In this document: positions 17,145 through 24,769 of the stretch, piece by piece | How the letters are laid out: every line of letters starts with the position of its first letter | Position numbering within the stretch: position 1 is the stretch's first letter | From: Pseudomonadota bacterium | Lineage (GTDB): Bacteria > Pseudomonadota > Gammaproteobacteria > Burkholderiales > Burkholderiaceae_D | Length of the DNA: 35,394 bases | Direction of reading: 5' to 3' | NCBI GenBank assembly: GCA_023422955.1 | Contig: JAFAGG010000054.1 | Span: 1 to 35,394, forward strand | Translations under genes and position numbers: made by a program | Notes under the pieces: model-generated | Told to the model about the DNA's origin: nothing | What the model saw: only the letters and a program-made list of their open reading frames with translations | Databases searched by the model: none

Positions 17145-17906
17145 TTATTGAGTTACGCCGCCGCAGGACATGGGCAGCTTGAGGGGAGAAGCCGGCGCGG
17201 GCACCATCTTTGCCGGCACGGGTTGAGAGGCCAGCCAGTCCGAGACGGCACCTATGTCTTCGGGCGTGAGCTTGTGACTGATTTCCGCCATGCAGTCGGG
17301 CGACGCTGCCTGGCGCGATCCCAGCTTCCAGGCGCCGAACTGCGACACCAGGTAATCGCGCGGCAAGCCTATCAGCCCGGGAATCGCGGGCAGCATGCCG
17401 GTCAGTTTCTCGCCGTGGCAAGCTGCGCAGGCGGGAATGCCGCGCGCCGCATCGCCCCGGATGACTAGCGACTTGCCATGTTCCAGCGTGGACGCCGAAG
17501 CGCCCGACGGCCGCGCCGGCGGATAAGGCGGATGCAACTGGGAATAATATTCCGCGATTTCGGCAATGTACTCATCCGACAGGTGCGCGACCATGTGCGT
17601 CATGATCGGAGACTGCCGCCGTCCTTCGCGGAAATTGATCATCTGGTTATAGAGATAAGCGGCCGGCTTGCCGGCGATGCGCGGAAAGAAGCCTTCGCGG
17701 GTGGCGCGCCCTTCCTGGCCATGACAGGCGGCACAGGCGGCCACGCGCTTGGCAATGGAATCCGTGAGTTGCGCAGGCTGCGCTGCCGCCGTACCGGCTA
17801 GCAGGCAGGTGCCGACGGCAAGCAATGCAAGCTGAAGAAAAGACCCGGCAAGCCGGCGCAATGCCTGCGCCGGGCTGCTGCGCCATACGTCACGTCCGAT
17901 TTCCAT
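17145..17906 (-). CDS. Di-haem cytochrome c (c4-like)
   Basis: A 253-residue exported protein. A positively charged N terminus and hydrophobic stretch (LQLALLAVGTCLLAG) end in a signal-peptidase-like TAAAQPAQ, so the mature protein is periplasmic. Two haem motifs occur, CAACHGQEGR and CAACHGEKL, in two class I cytochrome domains; the sequence GFFPRIAGKPAAYLYNQMINFREG is typical of cytochrome c4/c553 proteins. The start at 17906 is chosen over 17915 because AAGGG lies 9 bases before it. It is first in an operon with the tri-haem cytochrome and may act as its electron acceptor. A GC-rich 9-bp hairpin lies 22 bases before the start codon. Confidence 0.85.
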   Translation of the reverse strand: MEIGRDVWRSSPAQALRRLAGSFLQLALLAVGTCLLAGTAAAQPAQLTDSIAKRVAACAACHGQEGRATREGFFPRIAGKPAAYLYNQMINFREGRRQSPIMTHMVAHLSDEYIAEIAEYYSQLHPPYPPARPSGASASTLEHGKSLVIRGDAARGIPACAACHGEKLTGMLPAIPGLIGLPRDYLVSQFGAWKLGSRQAASPDCMAEISHKLTPEDIGAVSDWLASQPVPAKMVPAPASPLKLPMSCGGVTQ

Positions 17907-17927
17907 AACGCCCATCCCTTTTCTGTG

Positions 17928-17956
17928 CGGGAGCCCTGTCGTAAACTGGGCTCCCG
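17928..17956 (-). promoter_or_regulatory. Hairpin directly upstream of the cytochrome operon start
   Basis: CGGGAGCCC at 17928-17936 pairs with GGGCTCCCG at 17948-17956 around an 11-nt loop. It ends 22 bases before the ATG at 17906, just ahead of the Shine-Dalgarno AAGGG, so it is either an operator or a 5'-UTR hairpin. There is no T-run, which argues against a terminator. Confidence 0.5.
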
Positions 17957-18118
17957 GCCCGTTCTGTATGGCTTTGATTCTCCCATCCGCCGTCTTTGCA
18001 AAACAGAAGCAGAAGCGGGAGTTTTTTCCATATCAGAAAAGAAAAATACCGCATGCCTGCTTGTCAGGACGGCATGATTGCGGCACCGGCATGGCTTTGT
18101 CTTTTCATGCAAGGTGCA

Positions 18119-18179
18119 GAACAGATGACGCGGCAGCGCACAACTGATATGGTCTTTTATTGGTTATCTGCATCTGTTC
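18119..18179. promoter_or_regulatory. Inverted repeat upstream of the TM2 gene
   Basis: GAACAGATG at 18119-18127 and CATCTGTTC at 18171-18179 form perfect 9-bp arms 43 nt apart, with TGCA next to or near each outer end. It could be a pair of half-sites or a structured leader; no known regulator matches by eye. Confidence 0.35.
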
Positions 18180-18300
18180 TTTTGGTGCAAAAAAGCCGAC
18201 AATCGCATACGGCCAAGCTCCGTCCTCTTTCAGGCCATGCGCGCGGCGCCGCAAGATGCGGACAAGACAACAGGCCAATAGGCATGCTTCAGGGAGAAAT

Positions 18301-18723
18301 ATGAAAATCAGGCATAAGAACAAGACGCTGGCTTGCGTACTTGCCATCGCGGTGGGCTGGGCAGGCGCGCATCGTTTTTATCTGTATGGCTTCAAAGACA
18401 AGGCCGCCTGGGTTTATCCCATCGTCAGCCTGATTTATGTCTTCTTTGCATTAGTTGCCCAAAGAACCGATTCCATGGGCGCATTGATTTTTGTGATGCT
18501 GCCCGTGCCGATTTTTGTGGCCCTGCTGGAAGCGCTGGTGCATGGTTTGACCGATGACCGGGTCTGGGACCAGCGACACAATCCGCAGTCGAGCCAGGTC
18601 ACGCAATCGAAGTGGCCGCTGATAACCCTGCTGTCCGTGAGCTTTGCGCTGGGCTTTACCGCATTGGTCGCCGGCATGGCGCGCATTACCGACTTGCTCT
18701 ATACCGGCGGTGCCTTTGGCTAA
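18301..18723 (+). CDS. TM2-domain membrane protein
   Basis: A 140-residue protein starting at ATG 18301, preceded by AGGGAGAA. The N-terminal part has the TM2-domain signature VGWAGAHRFYLYGFKDKAAWVYP, in which two helices are joined by a short turn, followed by another hydrophobic segment (LIFVMLPVPIFVALLEALVHG) and a C-terminal helix (LITLLSVSFALGFTALVAGM). TM2 proteins are small inner-membrane proteins of unknown biochemical role. The frame is open further upstream, but only this start has a good ribosome binding site. It is followed 47 bp later by the DUF2970 gene and may be co-transcribed with it. Confidence 0.85.
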   Translation: MKIRHKNKTLACVLAIAVGWAGAHRFYLYGFKDKAAWVYPIVSLIYVFFALVAQRTDSMGALIFVMLPVPIFVALLEALVHGLTDDRVWDQRHNPQSSQVTQSKWPLITLLSVSFALGFTALVAGMARITDLLYTGGAFG

Positions 18724-18770
18724 AGCCGGCATTTGCAGTACCGAAGTTTTTGCTTAATCGAGGATCAGGC

Positions 18771-18983
18771 ATGCAAGATACGGAAACCAAGAAGCAATCG
18801 ACTCGTTCGTTCAAGGAAACGATAGTCGCTATCGCATGGTCCTTCACCGGCTTGCGCAGGAAGAAGGATTTCGACGAAGACGTGGGACGCATGAACCCGC
18901 TGTACGTGATTATTGCCGCGCTGCTTGGTGCTGCACTCTTCATCGGCGTGCTGCTGGTCATCGCCATGTCGGTGGCGTCATAA
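18771..18983 (+). CDS. DUF2970 small membrane protein
   Basis: A 70-residue protein from ATG 18771, with AGGATCAGGC just before it. The N-terminal half is polar, then comes the family pattern ETIVAIAWSFTGLRRKKDFDEDVGRMNP followed by one membrane helix (LYVIIAALLGAALFIGVLLVIAM). This matches DUF2970, a small family of single-span proteins common in Betaproteobacteria and Gammaproteobacteria; function unknown. Probably in an operon with the TM2 gene. The intergenic DNA after it carries an 11-bp tandem duplication and a REP-like element. Confidence 0.85.
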   Translation: MQDTETKKQSTRSFKETIVAIAWSFTGLRRKKDFDEDVGRMNPLYVIIAALLGAALFIGVLLVIAMSVAS

Positions 18984-18987
18984 AAAC

Positions 18988-19009
18988 ATAAGGCTGATAT
19001 AAGGCTAAT
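18988..19009. repeat. 11-bp tandem repeat, two copies with one mismatch (ATAAGGCTGAT/ATAAGGCTAAT)
   Basis: Two head-to-tail 11-bp units differ at one base. They begin five bases after the DUF2970 stop codon. The unit length equals that of the tandem repeats at 15624, 31312 and 32426, but the sequence is unrelated. Confidence 0.65.
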
Positions 19010-19047
19010 GCCGTCCAGTTAAATATCAAAAAGCGAGGGGCCTTATT

Positions 19048-19116
19048 CCCTCCCCTTCAAGGGGAGGGTTAGGGTGGGGATGGGTCTTTACTATGTGCGA
19101 CGGGAACCCATCCCCA
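19048..19116. repeat. REP-like palindromic intergenic element
   Basis: CCCTCCCCT and AGGGGAGGG at 19048-19068 form a 9-bp stem with a tiny loop; immediately after it TGGGGATGGGT (19075-19085) pairs with ACCCATCCCCA (19106-19116). This GC-rich two-hairpin arrangement, with the phrase GGGTTAGGGTGGGGATGGGT, resembles the extragenic palindromes found in many proteobacterial genomes. It separates the DUF2970 gene from the MocR-type gene and could act as a weak terminator or RNase barrier. Confidence 0.65.
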
Positions 19117-19234
19117 TCCCGGCCTCACGGCTCACCGCTGGCAGGCGGTTCGCGTTCGTCAGGCGCAGCCCTGCAGCGTCATTGTTTGCCTCATTCCCAC
19201 CCGCTGTTTCTCCATCCTTTCGACTCGCCTTGCC

Positions 19235-20650
19235 ATGAAGCGTTACGAGGAACTTGCCGAAGAAATCGCGCAATCCATCCAGGCTGGCGTACTCAAGCGA
19301 GGCGACCGCCTGCCCTCGGTACGGCAAGCCAGCGCGAGCCGCAAGGTCAGTCCGTCCACCGTATTCGAAGCTTATTACCTGCTGGAAGCGCGGGGCCTGA
19401 TTCGCGCGCGCGAGCGTTCCGGTTACTACGTGAGCGCCGCCGCCAGGTCGCGGCCGCCGGAGCCGGAACTGATCTCGTCGCCGGCCAGCATCTCGCGCGC
19501 GGTGGATGTGAGCCAGCTGGTGTTCGACATACTGGAATCATCCAAGACTCGCGACGTGGTGCCCTTCGGCTCGGCCTTTCCCAGCCCCCTGCTGTTCCCC
19601 CTGTCGCGGCTGGCCAAGTCCATGGCGTCGGAAGTGCAGCACATGGACCCGTGGAGCACGGTCGATGACCTGACGCCGGGCAATGCCAATCTCAGGCGGC
19701 AGATCGCACTGCGCTACCTGGCCGACGGCATACAGATACATCCCGATGAAATCGTGATCACCAACGGCGCGCTGGAAGCCCTGAACCTGTGCCTGCAGGC
19801 TGTCACCCGGCCGGGCGATGCGGTCATCATCGAATCCCCGACTTTCTATGCCGTGCTGCAAGCGCTTGAGCGCATGGGCTTGAATGCCATCGAGGTGCCG
19901 ACTCACCCGCGCGAAGGCATAGACCTGGCGGCGCTGGCGGCCGCGCTGGAACAGCACAAGCCCAAGGCTTGCTGGCTGATGACCAACTTCCAGAATCCGC
20001 TGGGCAGCCTGATGTCGGATGAAAAGAAAAAGACCGTGGTTGAACTGCTCAACGCGCATGAGGTGCCGCTGATCGAAGACGACGTGTACAGCGAACTGTA
20101 CTTCGGCAGCAAGCGGCCGGCCGCCGCCCGCTCCTTCGATGCCAAGGGCCTCGTCATGCACTGCTCGTCATTTTCCAAATGCCTGGCGCCCGGCTACCGG
20201 ATCGGCTGGGCCGCACCAGGGCGTTTCACCAAAGACGTGATACGCCAGAAACTCACCACCACCTTATCGACCTCGGCCCCGACCCAGGCAGCGCTGGCCT
20301 CCTATCTGGCCAAGGGCGGCTACGACAAGCACCTACGCCAGCTGCGCCACGCGCTGTCGGTGCAGCAGGATCTGATGGTGCAGGCAGTGGTGCGCCATTT
20401 TCCGCAGGGGACGCGGGCCACCCGGCCGCTGGGCGGCTACTTCCTGTGGATAGAACTGCCGGGCAAGGTCAATACCATAGACATCCATCGCCAGGCGCTC
20501 GCGCTTGGCATCAGCATTGCGCCGGGCCCGATGTTTTCGGCACACCGCGATTTCTCCAACTGCCTGCGCCTCAATTACGGACATCCCTGGGATGAGCGCG
20601 CGGAAGACGCCATGAGAACCCTGGGCCGCCTGATCAAGGCGGGTTCGTAG
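19235..20650 (+). CDS. MocR-type regulator / PLP-dependent aminotransferase with GntR helix-turn-helix
   Basis: A 471-residue fusion. Residues 1-75 are a GntR-type winged helix (YEELAEEIAQSIQAG, GDRLPSVRQ, SPSTVFEAYYLLEARGLI, RSGYYV). After a linker, residues about 110-465 are a fold-type I aminotransferase: ITNGALEALNLCLQ, ESPTFYAVLQAL, the Asn of NFQNPLG, the Asp of EDDVYSELYF and the PLP-binding Lys315 in SSFSKCLAPGYRIGW. Both halves seem intact. MocR proteins usually act as PLP-dependent transcription factors, while some related proteins are true aminotransferases. The ATG at 19235 gives the family N terminus, but no good Shine-Dalgarno is seen. No divergent target gene is adjacent, so its target is not evident. 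Confidence 0.9.
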   Translation: MKRYEELAEEIAQSIQAGVLKRGDRLPSVRQASASRKVSPSTVFEAYYLLEARGLIRARERSGYYVSAAARSRPPEPELISSPASISRAVDVSQLVFDILESSKTRDVVPFGSAFPSPLLFPLSRLAKSMASEVQHMDPWSTVDDLTPGNANLRRQIALRYLADGIQIHPDEIVITNGALEALNLCLQAVTRPGDAVIIESPTFYAVLQALERMGLNAIEVPTHPREGIDLAALAAALEQHKPKACWLMTNFQNPLGSLMSDEKKKTVVELLNAHEVPLIEDDVYSELYFGSKRPAAARSFDAKGLVMHCSSFSKCLAPGYRIGWAAPGRFTKDVIRQKLTTTLSTSAPTQAALASYLAKGGYDKHLRQLRHALSVQQDLMVQAVVRHFPQGTRATRPLGGYFLWIELPGKVNTIDIHRQALALGISIAPGPMFSAHRDFSNCLRLNYGHPWDERAEDAMRTLGRLIKAGS

Positions 20651-20818
20651 TCGCTTCGTTGTTGAGACGCTTTTGCGACGACGCCTCCACCATCTTCCCG
20701 TAGCGACGGCCGACGTGTCCCCAAAAGAACCAGGCATCCCTGCACTGCAAAAGAAACGGGAAGCGGGCAACAGGACGTGCGCAGCACTGCCTTGCATGTC
20801 CCGACTTCATAGCTTGAA

Positions 20819-20846
20819 AAGAGCGCGACCTTTCAGGTGCGCTCTT
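20819..20846 (-). terminator. Terminator of the beta-helix lipoprotein gene
   Basis: AAGAGCGC and ACCT (one bulged G between them) pair with AGGTGCGCTCTT around a 3-nt loop, giving a 12-bp stem that begins 10 bp after the stop codon. Read on the minus strand it ends in CTCTTTTC, a short U-run, so it fits a rho-independent terminator. Confidence 0.75.
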
Positions 20847-20856
20847 CCCTCTCTGC

Positions 20857-22644
20857 TTACGGCGCTCTCAGCACCGAGTTCCGGTCCTGCCCGGTCGTGG
20901 CCTGCCATTGCGAGAAATTCAGCAACTGTCCCTGGAAGTTGGCGAAGGTCGATGCGCTGGTGATATAGGTATTGCCATCGAAGCTGCCGAACTGCGCGAC
21001 TGAGGAAGCGCCGAGATTGCTGCTGTTGCGATAGTTCTCTTCGCCTTTCACACTGGTGAACTGGTTGCCGGTAATGCGGATGTTGCGCACCGTGCCCGAG
21101 GAAGCATCTTCGGTGATCTCGATATGCGCCTGGCGGCTGTCGGAAAAACGGTTGCCGTCTATCGTGACGTTATAGGCATTGAACAGGTTCATGCCGTTGC
21201 CGACATTGGTCACCGTGTTATCGGCAACCGTCACCGCATTCGCATACTCGCTCAGGTAAATGCCCCAGGCCAGGCGCTGGGTCGGACCGACATTGCGCAC
21301 GGTATTGCCTTCTATGCGCGTATTCAGCACTTGCCGGTCGCGCGCAAACGTGAAGATGCCGCCGCAATCGGTCAGCGTGATACACGCGCCATCCACCGTA
21401 TTGTCGAGCACGCTGGCTTCGGTCAACACGCGTATGCCGATATAACCGGCATTGCTGACGTGATTGTTCGCTACGCGGGCGCCGCTGGATTGCGTGAGGT
21501 TGATCGCCGCGCGCGCATTGGACGGCATGCCTATTGTGCCGGCGGTATCGATACGCGAATTCTGCACGACTTCCTTGCCGCCGCCCCAGTGCACGCTGAT
21601 GCCATCATGCCTGGCGTTGCGTATCGTCGCGCCATCGACATGCAGGCCGGAGCCGCCATGATTGACGATGCCGTTTTCCGAGGCATTGGCGATTTCCACT
21701 TTTGACACATGCAGATTCTGCGCACCCAGCGCATGAATGCCGTTGGCCGCGCCGTAAATGCGCACGCCCTCTATCGACACGCCGCGGCTGTCGTTGGCTT
21801 CGATGCCGTGCGCAGCGGGGAAAGCCCAGGTGCGACCTTCCGGCGATGCGCCATCGGCCACCCACAGATACAGCCGTCCATTGCTGACGGCCCACTCGCC
21901 GGGCTCATCCAGCATCCACAACTTTCCTTGCACGTAAAAAGGCACTGCGCCATTCAGCGTATAACCATCGTAGGCATGGTTGCCGGTCTCAGCTAGTGTA
22001 AAGTTATTGCCGGAATAAGCGGTGATGCGCCGCGCTTCGATCGCCCAGTCGTTGGGCCGGAATACTAGCGTGGCGCCGGCCAGATCGGCGTTGGGCATCG
22101 CATGCGTCAGCGTATTGCCACTGGCGGCAGTCGCCTTGGCCCACACTTGCGAGCGGCTGGGCCAATGCGCGATGTTCACAGGCTGGCCATCAACCACCAC
22201 CTGTGCCGCCTCGAAGGGCAGCGGCGCCGAATAGATGTTTCCCTGGTGAGGCGTCCATCCCGATACCGGCTGGCCCGGCGTAATGACTGCAGGTCCGCAA
22301 TTGCCATTCGTGCTGATACTGACATTGGATTTGTTTTTCAGGTTTAGCGTGCCCTGATATACCCGGCCGCATTCCAGCGCCACGCTGCTGCCATCGACAA
22401 TCGATGCCGGCAGCGTCAGGAAGGGACGCGAACTGTCGGGAAAGGCCAGGCCTGCAGGCGCTGCGACGGGGGGATTGTTGGTGGAGGGCGGCAAGTTGGG
22501 ATGGGGGTTGGTATTGCCGCCGGTGCCGGCCGTGTTGTTGCTGCTGCCGCCACCGCCACAGGCAGCTAGCGACAAACTTACCGATACGACCAACAGCGGA
22601 ATCCACGCACTTCTCAAGCGCGCGGCACAAGTGATTTTTTTCAT
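20857..22644 (-). CDS. Right-handed beta-helix repeat lipoprotein
   Basis: A 595-residue secreted protein. Residues 1-29 are a lipoprotein signal peptide ending in the lipobox LAAC, followed by a low-complexity linker rich in Gly, Asn and Pro (about 30-62). From about residue 290 to 530 there are repeated rungs such as GVSIEGVRIYG, NLHVSKVEIANA, GLHVDGATIRNA and NVTIDGNRFSD, typical of the pectate-lyase-like parallel beta-helix found in polysaccharide lyases, epimerases and surface proteins. No catalytic triad can be assigned with confidence, so the substrate is unknown. GGGAG lies 3 bases before the ATG. It is transcribed alone and ends at a terminator. Most likely anchored in the outer membrane. 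Confidence 0.85.
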   Translation of the reverse strand: MKKITCAARLRSAWIPLLVVSVSLSLAACGGGGSSNNTAGTGGNTNPHPNLPPSTNNPPVAAPAGLAFPDSSRPFLTLPASIVDGSSVALECGRVYQGTLNLKNKSNVSISTNGNCGPAVITPGQPVSGWTPHQGNIYSAPLPFEAAQVVVDGQPVNIAHWPSRSQVWAKATAASGNTLTHAMPNADLAGATLVFRPNDWAIEARRITAYSGNNFTLAETGNHAYDGYTLNGAVPFYVQGKLWMLDEPGEWAVSNGRLYLWVADGASPEGRTWAFPAAHGIEANDSRGVSIEGVRIYGAANGIHALGAQNLHVSKVEIANASENGIVNHGGSGLHVDGATIRNARHDGISVHWGGGKEVVQNSRIDTAGTIGMPSNARAAINLTQSSGARVANNHVSNAGYIGIRVLTEASVLDNTVDGACITLTDCGGIFTFARDRQVLNTRIEGNTVRNVGPTQRLAWGIYLSEYANAVTVADNTVTNVGNGMNLFNAYNVTIDGNRFSDSRQAHIEITEDASSGTVRNIRITGNQFTSVKGEENYRNSSNLGASSVAQFGSFDGNTYITSASTFANFQGQLLNFSQWQATTGQDRNSVLRAP

Positions 22645-23299
22645 GCTCTCCCTTTACTGCTTTCTATCGCCCTCTTCGGGCGAGTTCTTCATACGAAAGG
22701 GAATGGAGTGAGCAAGTTTATTTTTTGTTCCTTTCCAAAAGGAAACGAATTGTAAGGTTTAGGCAATCGACAAGTAATGAAGCTGATGTGAATGCGTGCG
22801 CGTCCTTGCGATTGATTTCAAGCCGCCGCAATCCTGACGAAGCCCGGCGCCAGGCTGACGCTGCCGCCGATAGAGGCTACGCAGGCATATGCGAGCCGCG
22901 CTGCCTCAGGTTCAGCGAGACATAAGCGTTGAGACTATCCGAGATGAATGCTTTCGCATCAAACTTGCGGTGCGCCTGTTTGAACACAGGTCCCATGCTG
23001 GGCAATCAGCGGTTCAGCCATGGCGATATGAAAAAGGAAATAATTGAAATGATCGAAATAATTTTTTGCGCCGCGAGTGCGGCCGGCTTCATGGCGACAG
23101 GCAGGATCAGCGATGAAAGAAAGCTTGCCCGTTATCCAGCAAGCGATGGCGGATGAGGTCAGACGGTATTTCATGATCTCCGTGCTTGAAAAATATTGCA
23201 ATGCTGCTTACAGTGCTGCGAATGGCTTCCACTCATAAGCGAATCTTGCGCTTATCCCATTACGGGAAGGAAGTAACCAAGTCCAGCGATATCGTAAGC
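22645..23299. other. Region between the beta-helix gene and the second KaiC-like gene
   Basis: About 650 bases with no confident gene. A small hairpin TCGCCC-tcttc-GGGCGA lies in the lipoprotein leader near 22667-22683. A-rich 9-bp imperfect repeats (GAAATAATT-GAAATGATC-GAAATAATT) occur at about 23036-23062. A possible 41-codon frame starts at 23113. The true start of the KaiC-like gene could lie within the end of this region. Confidence 0.4.
23113..23238 (+). CDS. Possible 41-residue small protein upstream of the second KaiC-like gene
   Basis: An ATG frame of 41 codons encodes MKESLPVIQQAMADEVRRYF followed by ISVLEKYCNAAYS, which looks like an amphipathic helix. The ribosome binding site is weak (AGGATC, about 5 bases upstream). 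It ends before the preferred start of the KaiC-like gene at 23300 but would overlap longer versions of that gene. Chance open frames of this size are common, so this is only a candidate. Confidence 0.25.
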   Translation: MKESLPVIQQAMADEVRRYFMISVLEKYCNAAYSAANGFHS

Positions 23300-24769
23300 A
23301 TGCACAACAAGAGTAAAGATCAGGATAATAATTTGCGCCTCAGCAGAGGAGCGCATACCCTTGCGACGGGCATTGAGGGATTGGATGCCATCCTCAGCGG
23401 CGGCCTACCCGCTCATCATCTGTACCTGATACAGGGTCTGGCCGGCAGCGGCAAAACGACGCTGGCCTGCCAGATCGGTTTTGGCCATGCAAAACAGCAG
23501 CGCAAGAAAGTCCTGATTCTTACGCTGATTGCCGAATCCCATGCCAAGCTCCTGCAGCACCTGGAAAATTTCAGCTTTTTCGATGCTTCACTGCTGAGTA
23601 AGGAAATCGTTTTCTTCAGCGGCTATAGCGCCATCATCGAAGGCGGCCTGCGCGAACTGCTCAATTTCATTACCACCAGCCTGAACGATCAGCGCCCCGA
23701 CATCCTTATCATCGACGGCTTTCGCTCGGTGCGCGAATCCTGCAATTCCGAGCTGTCGCTGTCGGAGTTCATGCATTCTCTGAACACGCTCATTTCGACC
23801 ATGGGCTGCACGACCTTCCTGCTGTCTCCGGTCGAAGGCAATTTCCCCGAATCGGAAAATACGCTGGTCGACGGCTTGATCGAATTGAGTCAATCGCATG
23901 AAGGCACCCGGACCATCCGGGAACTGCAAGTCCTGAAAGTGCGGGGCAGCGATCACTTGCTGGGCAAACACGCGTTTGAAGTCAAGAAAGACGGCATCAC
24001 GGTTTATCCGCGCCTGGAAGCGCTGTCGGCCCGCACCAATTCGCCGGCACCGTCTTCCGAAAAGCTGGTGAGTTTCGGCATTCCCAGCTGGGACAGCCTG
24101 ATCAATGGCGGCGTGATGGAAGGCTCGACTACCAATCTGCTCGGCACGCCCGGCACGGGAAAAACCATCATGGGCTTGCATTTCCTTTACGAAGGTTTGC
24201 GCAGGAAGGAAAAGTGCCTGATGCTCGGCTTCTATGAATCGCCGGCAAGGCTGGTCCAGAAAGCCAGGCGGGTCGGCATGGATCTCGCTCCTTACCTGGA
24301 AGACGGCAGCCTGGAAATCATCTGGCGCCTGCCTACCGAGGTCATGATGGATGAACTGGCATTGCGCCTGCTGAAAAATATCGATAGCCGCGGCGTCACG
24401 CGCTTGCTGATGGATGGCACGGACGGCTTCCGCCATATCGCCATGCATCGCGAACGCATAGAGTCCTTTCTCATCGCCCTGGTCAATGAATTGCGCATTC
24501 GCTGCGTGACGACCTTCTTCACCCAGGAACTGCCCTATTTCCGCGAGTCCATCATGCGTGCCGATGCGACGCAATCCATCCTGTATGAGAACATGGTGCT
24601 GCTGAACTTTGAGCAGATCGATGGCGTCAATTACCGGCAGATTGCAGTGGTGAAGATGCGCGATAACGATTACGACCCGTCCGTTCAACTGATGAGTATT
24701 TCGGACCGGGGCATATCGATAGACGGGCCCATTTCCCGCTTGCAGGCACAGGCTGCAAAAAGCTCTTGA
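23300..24769 (+). CDS. KaiC-like two-domain RecA-fold ATPase (module 2)
   Basis: A 489-residue protein if started at ATG 23300; the frame stays open to 23186, with another ATG at 23222. I prefer 23300 because it gives a short N terminus like module 1, but the Shine-Dalgarno is weak. Walker A motifs are GLAGSGKTT (residues 46-54) and GTPGTGKTI (282-290). The catalytic glutamate pair is reduced to AE (LIAES) in domain 1 and YE (GFYES) in domain 2. At the KaiC autophosphorylation site the aligned residues are S426-I427 with Ala at the T426 equivalent, so only the S431 equivalent is kept. It is clearly diverged from module 1. The stop codon overlaps the TTG start of the response regulator at 24766, implying coupled translation. 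Function inferred only as a signalling ATPase. Confidence 0.9.
   Translation: MHNKSKDQDNNLRLSRGAHTLATGIEGLDAILSGGLPAHHLYLIQGLAGSGKTTLACQIGFGHAKQQRKKVLILTLIAESHAKLLQHLENFSFFDASLLSKEIVFFSGYSAIIEGGLRELLNFITTSLNDQRPDILIIDGFRSVRESCNSELSLSEFMHSLNTLISTMGCTTFLLSPVEGNFPESENTLVDGLIELSQSHEGTRTIRELQVLKVRGSDHLLGKHAFEVKKDGITVYPRLEALSARTNSPAPSSEKLVSFGIPSWDSLINGGVMEGSTTNLLGTPGTGKTIMGLHFLYEGLRRKEKCLMLGFYESPARLVQKARRVGMDLAPYLEDGSLEIIWRLPTEVMMDELALRLLKNIDSRGVTRLLMDGTDGFRHIAMHRERIESFLIALVNELRIRCVTTFFTQELPYFRESIMRADATQSILYENMVLLNFEQIDGVNYRQIAVVKMRDNDYDPSVQLMSISDRGISIDGPISRLQAQAAKSS

Larger units (their letters stand above)
17907..18300. other. Divergent intergenic region between the cytochrome operon and the TM2 gene
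   Basis: No gene is seen in these 394 bases. Two inverted repeats are present, 17928-17956 next to the cytochrome start and 18119-18179 toward the TM2 gene. A-rich stretches around 18020-18050 may hold promoters, but I cannot pick clear -35 and -10 boxes. Confidence 0.45.

Noticed and set aside
16101..17468. A 455-codon plus-strand open frame opposite the cytochrome genes
   Set aside because: The minus strand has haem motifs and signal peptides; the plus-strand frame spans two of those genes and their gap and has no recognisable domain.
22929..23156. A 75-codon frame before the second KaiC-like gene
   Set aside because: Start signals are missing and part of the sequence is built from A-rich 9-bp repeats.
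23588..24688. A 366-codon minus-strand open frame opposite the second KaiC-like gene
   Set aside because: The plus strand encodes unmistakable Walker motifs here; the opposite frame is a shadow.
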